5,472 nt of DNA from Clostridiaceae bacterium (GTDB lineage: Bacteria > Bacillota > Clostridia > Oscillospirales > Acutalibacteraceae). Positions 5,237 to 5,472 of this stretch are shown here, piece after piece. The translations under genes and the position numbers were made by a program. Below the pieces are notes generated by a model. That model saw only the letters and a program-made list of their open reading frames with translations, was not told where the DNA came from and did no database searches. How positions within the stretch are numbered: position 1 is the stretch's first letter; every line of letters begins with the position of its first letter. The DNA is taken from contig CAJGDU010000088.1 in assembly GCA_904502175.1 (NCBI GenBank), positions 1 to 5,472 of the forward strand, read 5' to 3'.

Positions 5237-5472
5237 TTAAGCAATTAAGTCTTTCATCGAATACATACCCGCGTCTTTCCCGGGGAGCCAGGCGGCAGCG
5301 TTGAGAGCGCCGTTGGCGAAGATCTTCCGGGAGGCGGCGGAGTGCTTGAGGGTGATGACCTCGTCCGGGCCGCCGAAGATGACTTCGTGTTCTCCGACGA
5401 TGGTGCCGGCACGGACGGCGTGGATGCCGATCTCGTTCACCGGGCGCTTCTCGCGTTTGGCGGCGCGGTTGG
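5237..5472 (-). CDS. dapB: 4-hydroxy-tetrahydrodipicolinate reductase, C-terminal part
   Basis: This is the C-terminal end of DapB, the NAD(P)H-dependent reductase that makes tetrahydrodipicolinate in the lysine/diaminopimelate pathway, supplying lysine and peptidoglycan. The frame is open to the window's right edge, and the codons before the GTG at 5440 still read as DapB (NRAAKREKRPVNEIGIHAVR). So that GTG is not the start, and the gene begins beyond 5472. Recognisable family sequence is EIGIHAVRAGTIVGEHEVIF, followed by HSAASRKIFANGAL and the ending AGMYSMKDLIA. The nucleotide-binding Rossmann part and the catalytic His/Lys motif lie outside the window. It runs convergently with the exonuclease gene, and the shared hairpin begins 16 nt after its TAA (5237-5239). 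Confidence 0.94.
   Translation of the reverse strand, partial: NRAAKREKRPVNEIGIHAVRAGTIVGEHEVIFGGPDEVITLKHSAASRKIFANGALNAAAWLPGKDAGMYSMKDLIA

Overview
This window looks like chromosomal DNA of a Bacillota (Firmicutes) bacterium of class Clostridia, probably a fairly GC-rich Oscillospirales/Ruminococcaceae-type gut anaerobe. The strongest sign is an in-frame fusion of the isoprenoid enzyme IspH to ribosomal protein S1, an arrangement known from Clostridia. A short ComEA, clostridial-type MBOAT/DHHW genes, strong AGGAGG-type ribosome sites and frequent TTG starts agree with this. The family-level placement is inference.

Layout: (1) 1-1935 (+) is the 3' part of ispH fused to a four-domain S1 gene with a long Glu/Ala/Pro repeat tail. 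Inside it lie a sharply AT-rich island with a promoter-like sequence (about 184-240) and a strong internal ribosome site with an ATG (468-489). Both suggest that S1 is also made as a separate protein. (2) 1949-1989 is a compact junction: a rho-independent terminator whose loop and T-tract overlap an extended -10 promoter. (3) 2025-5198 (+) is a four-gene unit with gaps of 16, 21 and 2 nt: comEA (competence DNA receptor), an MBOAT O-acyltransferase, a short membrane-anchored protein resembling only the N-terminus of DHHW/AlgX-like partners, and a DEDDh 3'-5' exonuclease with a C-terminal zinc ribbon. (4) 5189-5220 is a hairpin with T-tracts on both sides that can terminate both strands. (5) 5237-5472 (-) is the C-terminal part of dapB, running convergently and cut by the right edge.

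The MBOAT protein and the stub plausibly work together on O-acylation of a surface polymer. ComEA binds incoming DNA outside the membrane. Why these share a unit with a cytoplasmic exonuclease is not clear from the sequence. I found no tRNA, rRNA, CRISPR array, insertion sequence or phage gene. No stretch over 300 bases lacks a gene. The points most worth checking are the promoter and start site buried in the ispH-S1 fusion, and the DHHW-like stub that lacks its catalytic domain.
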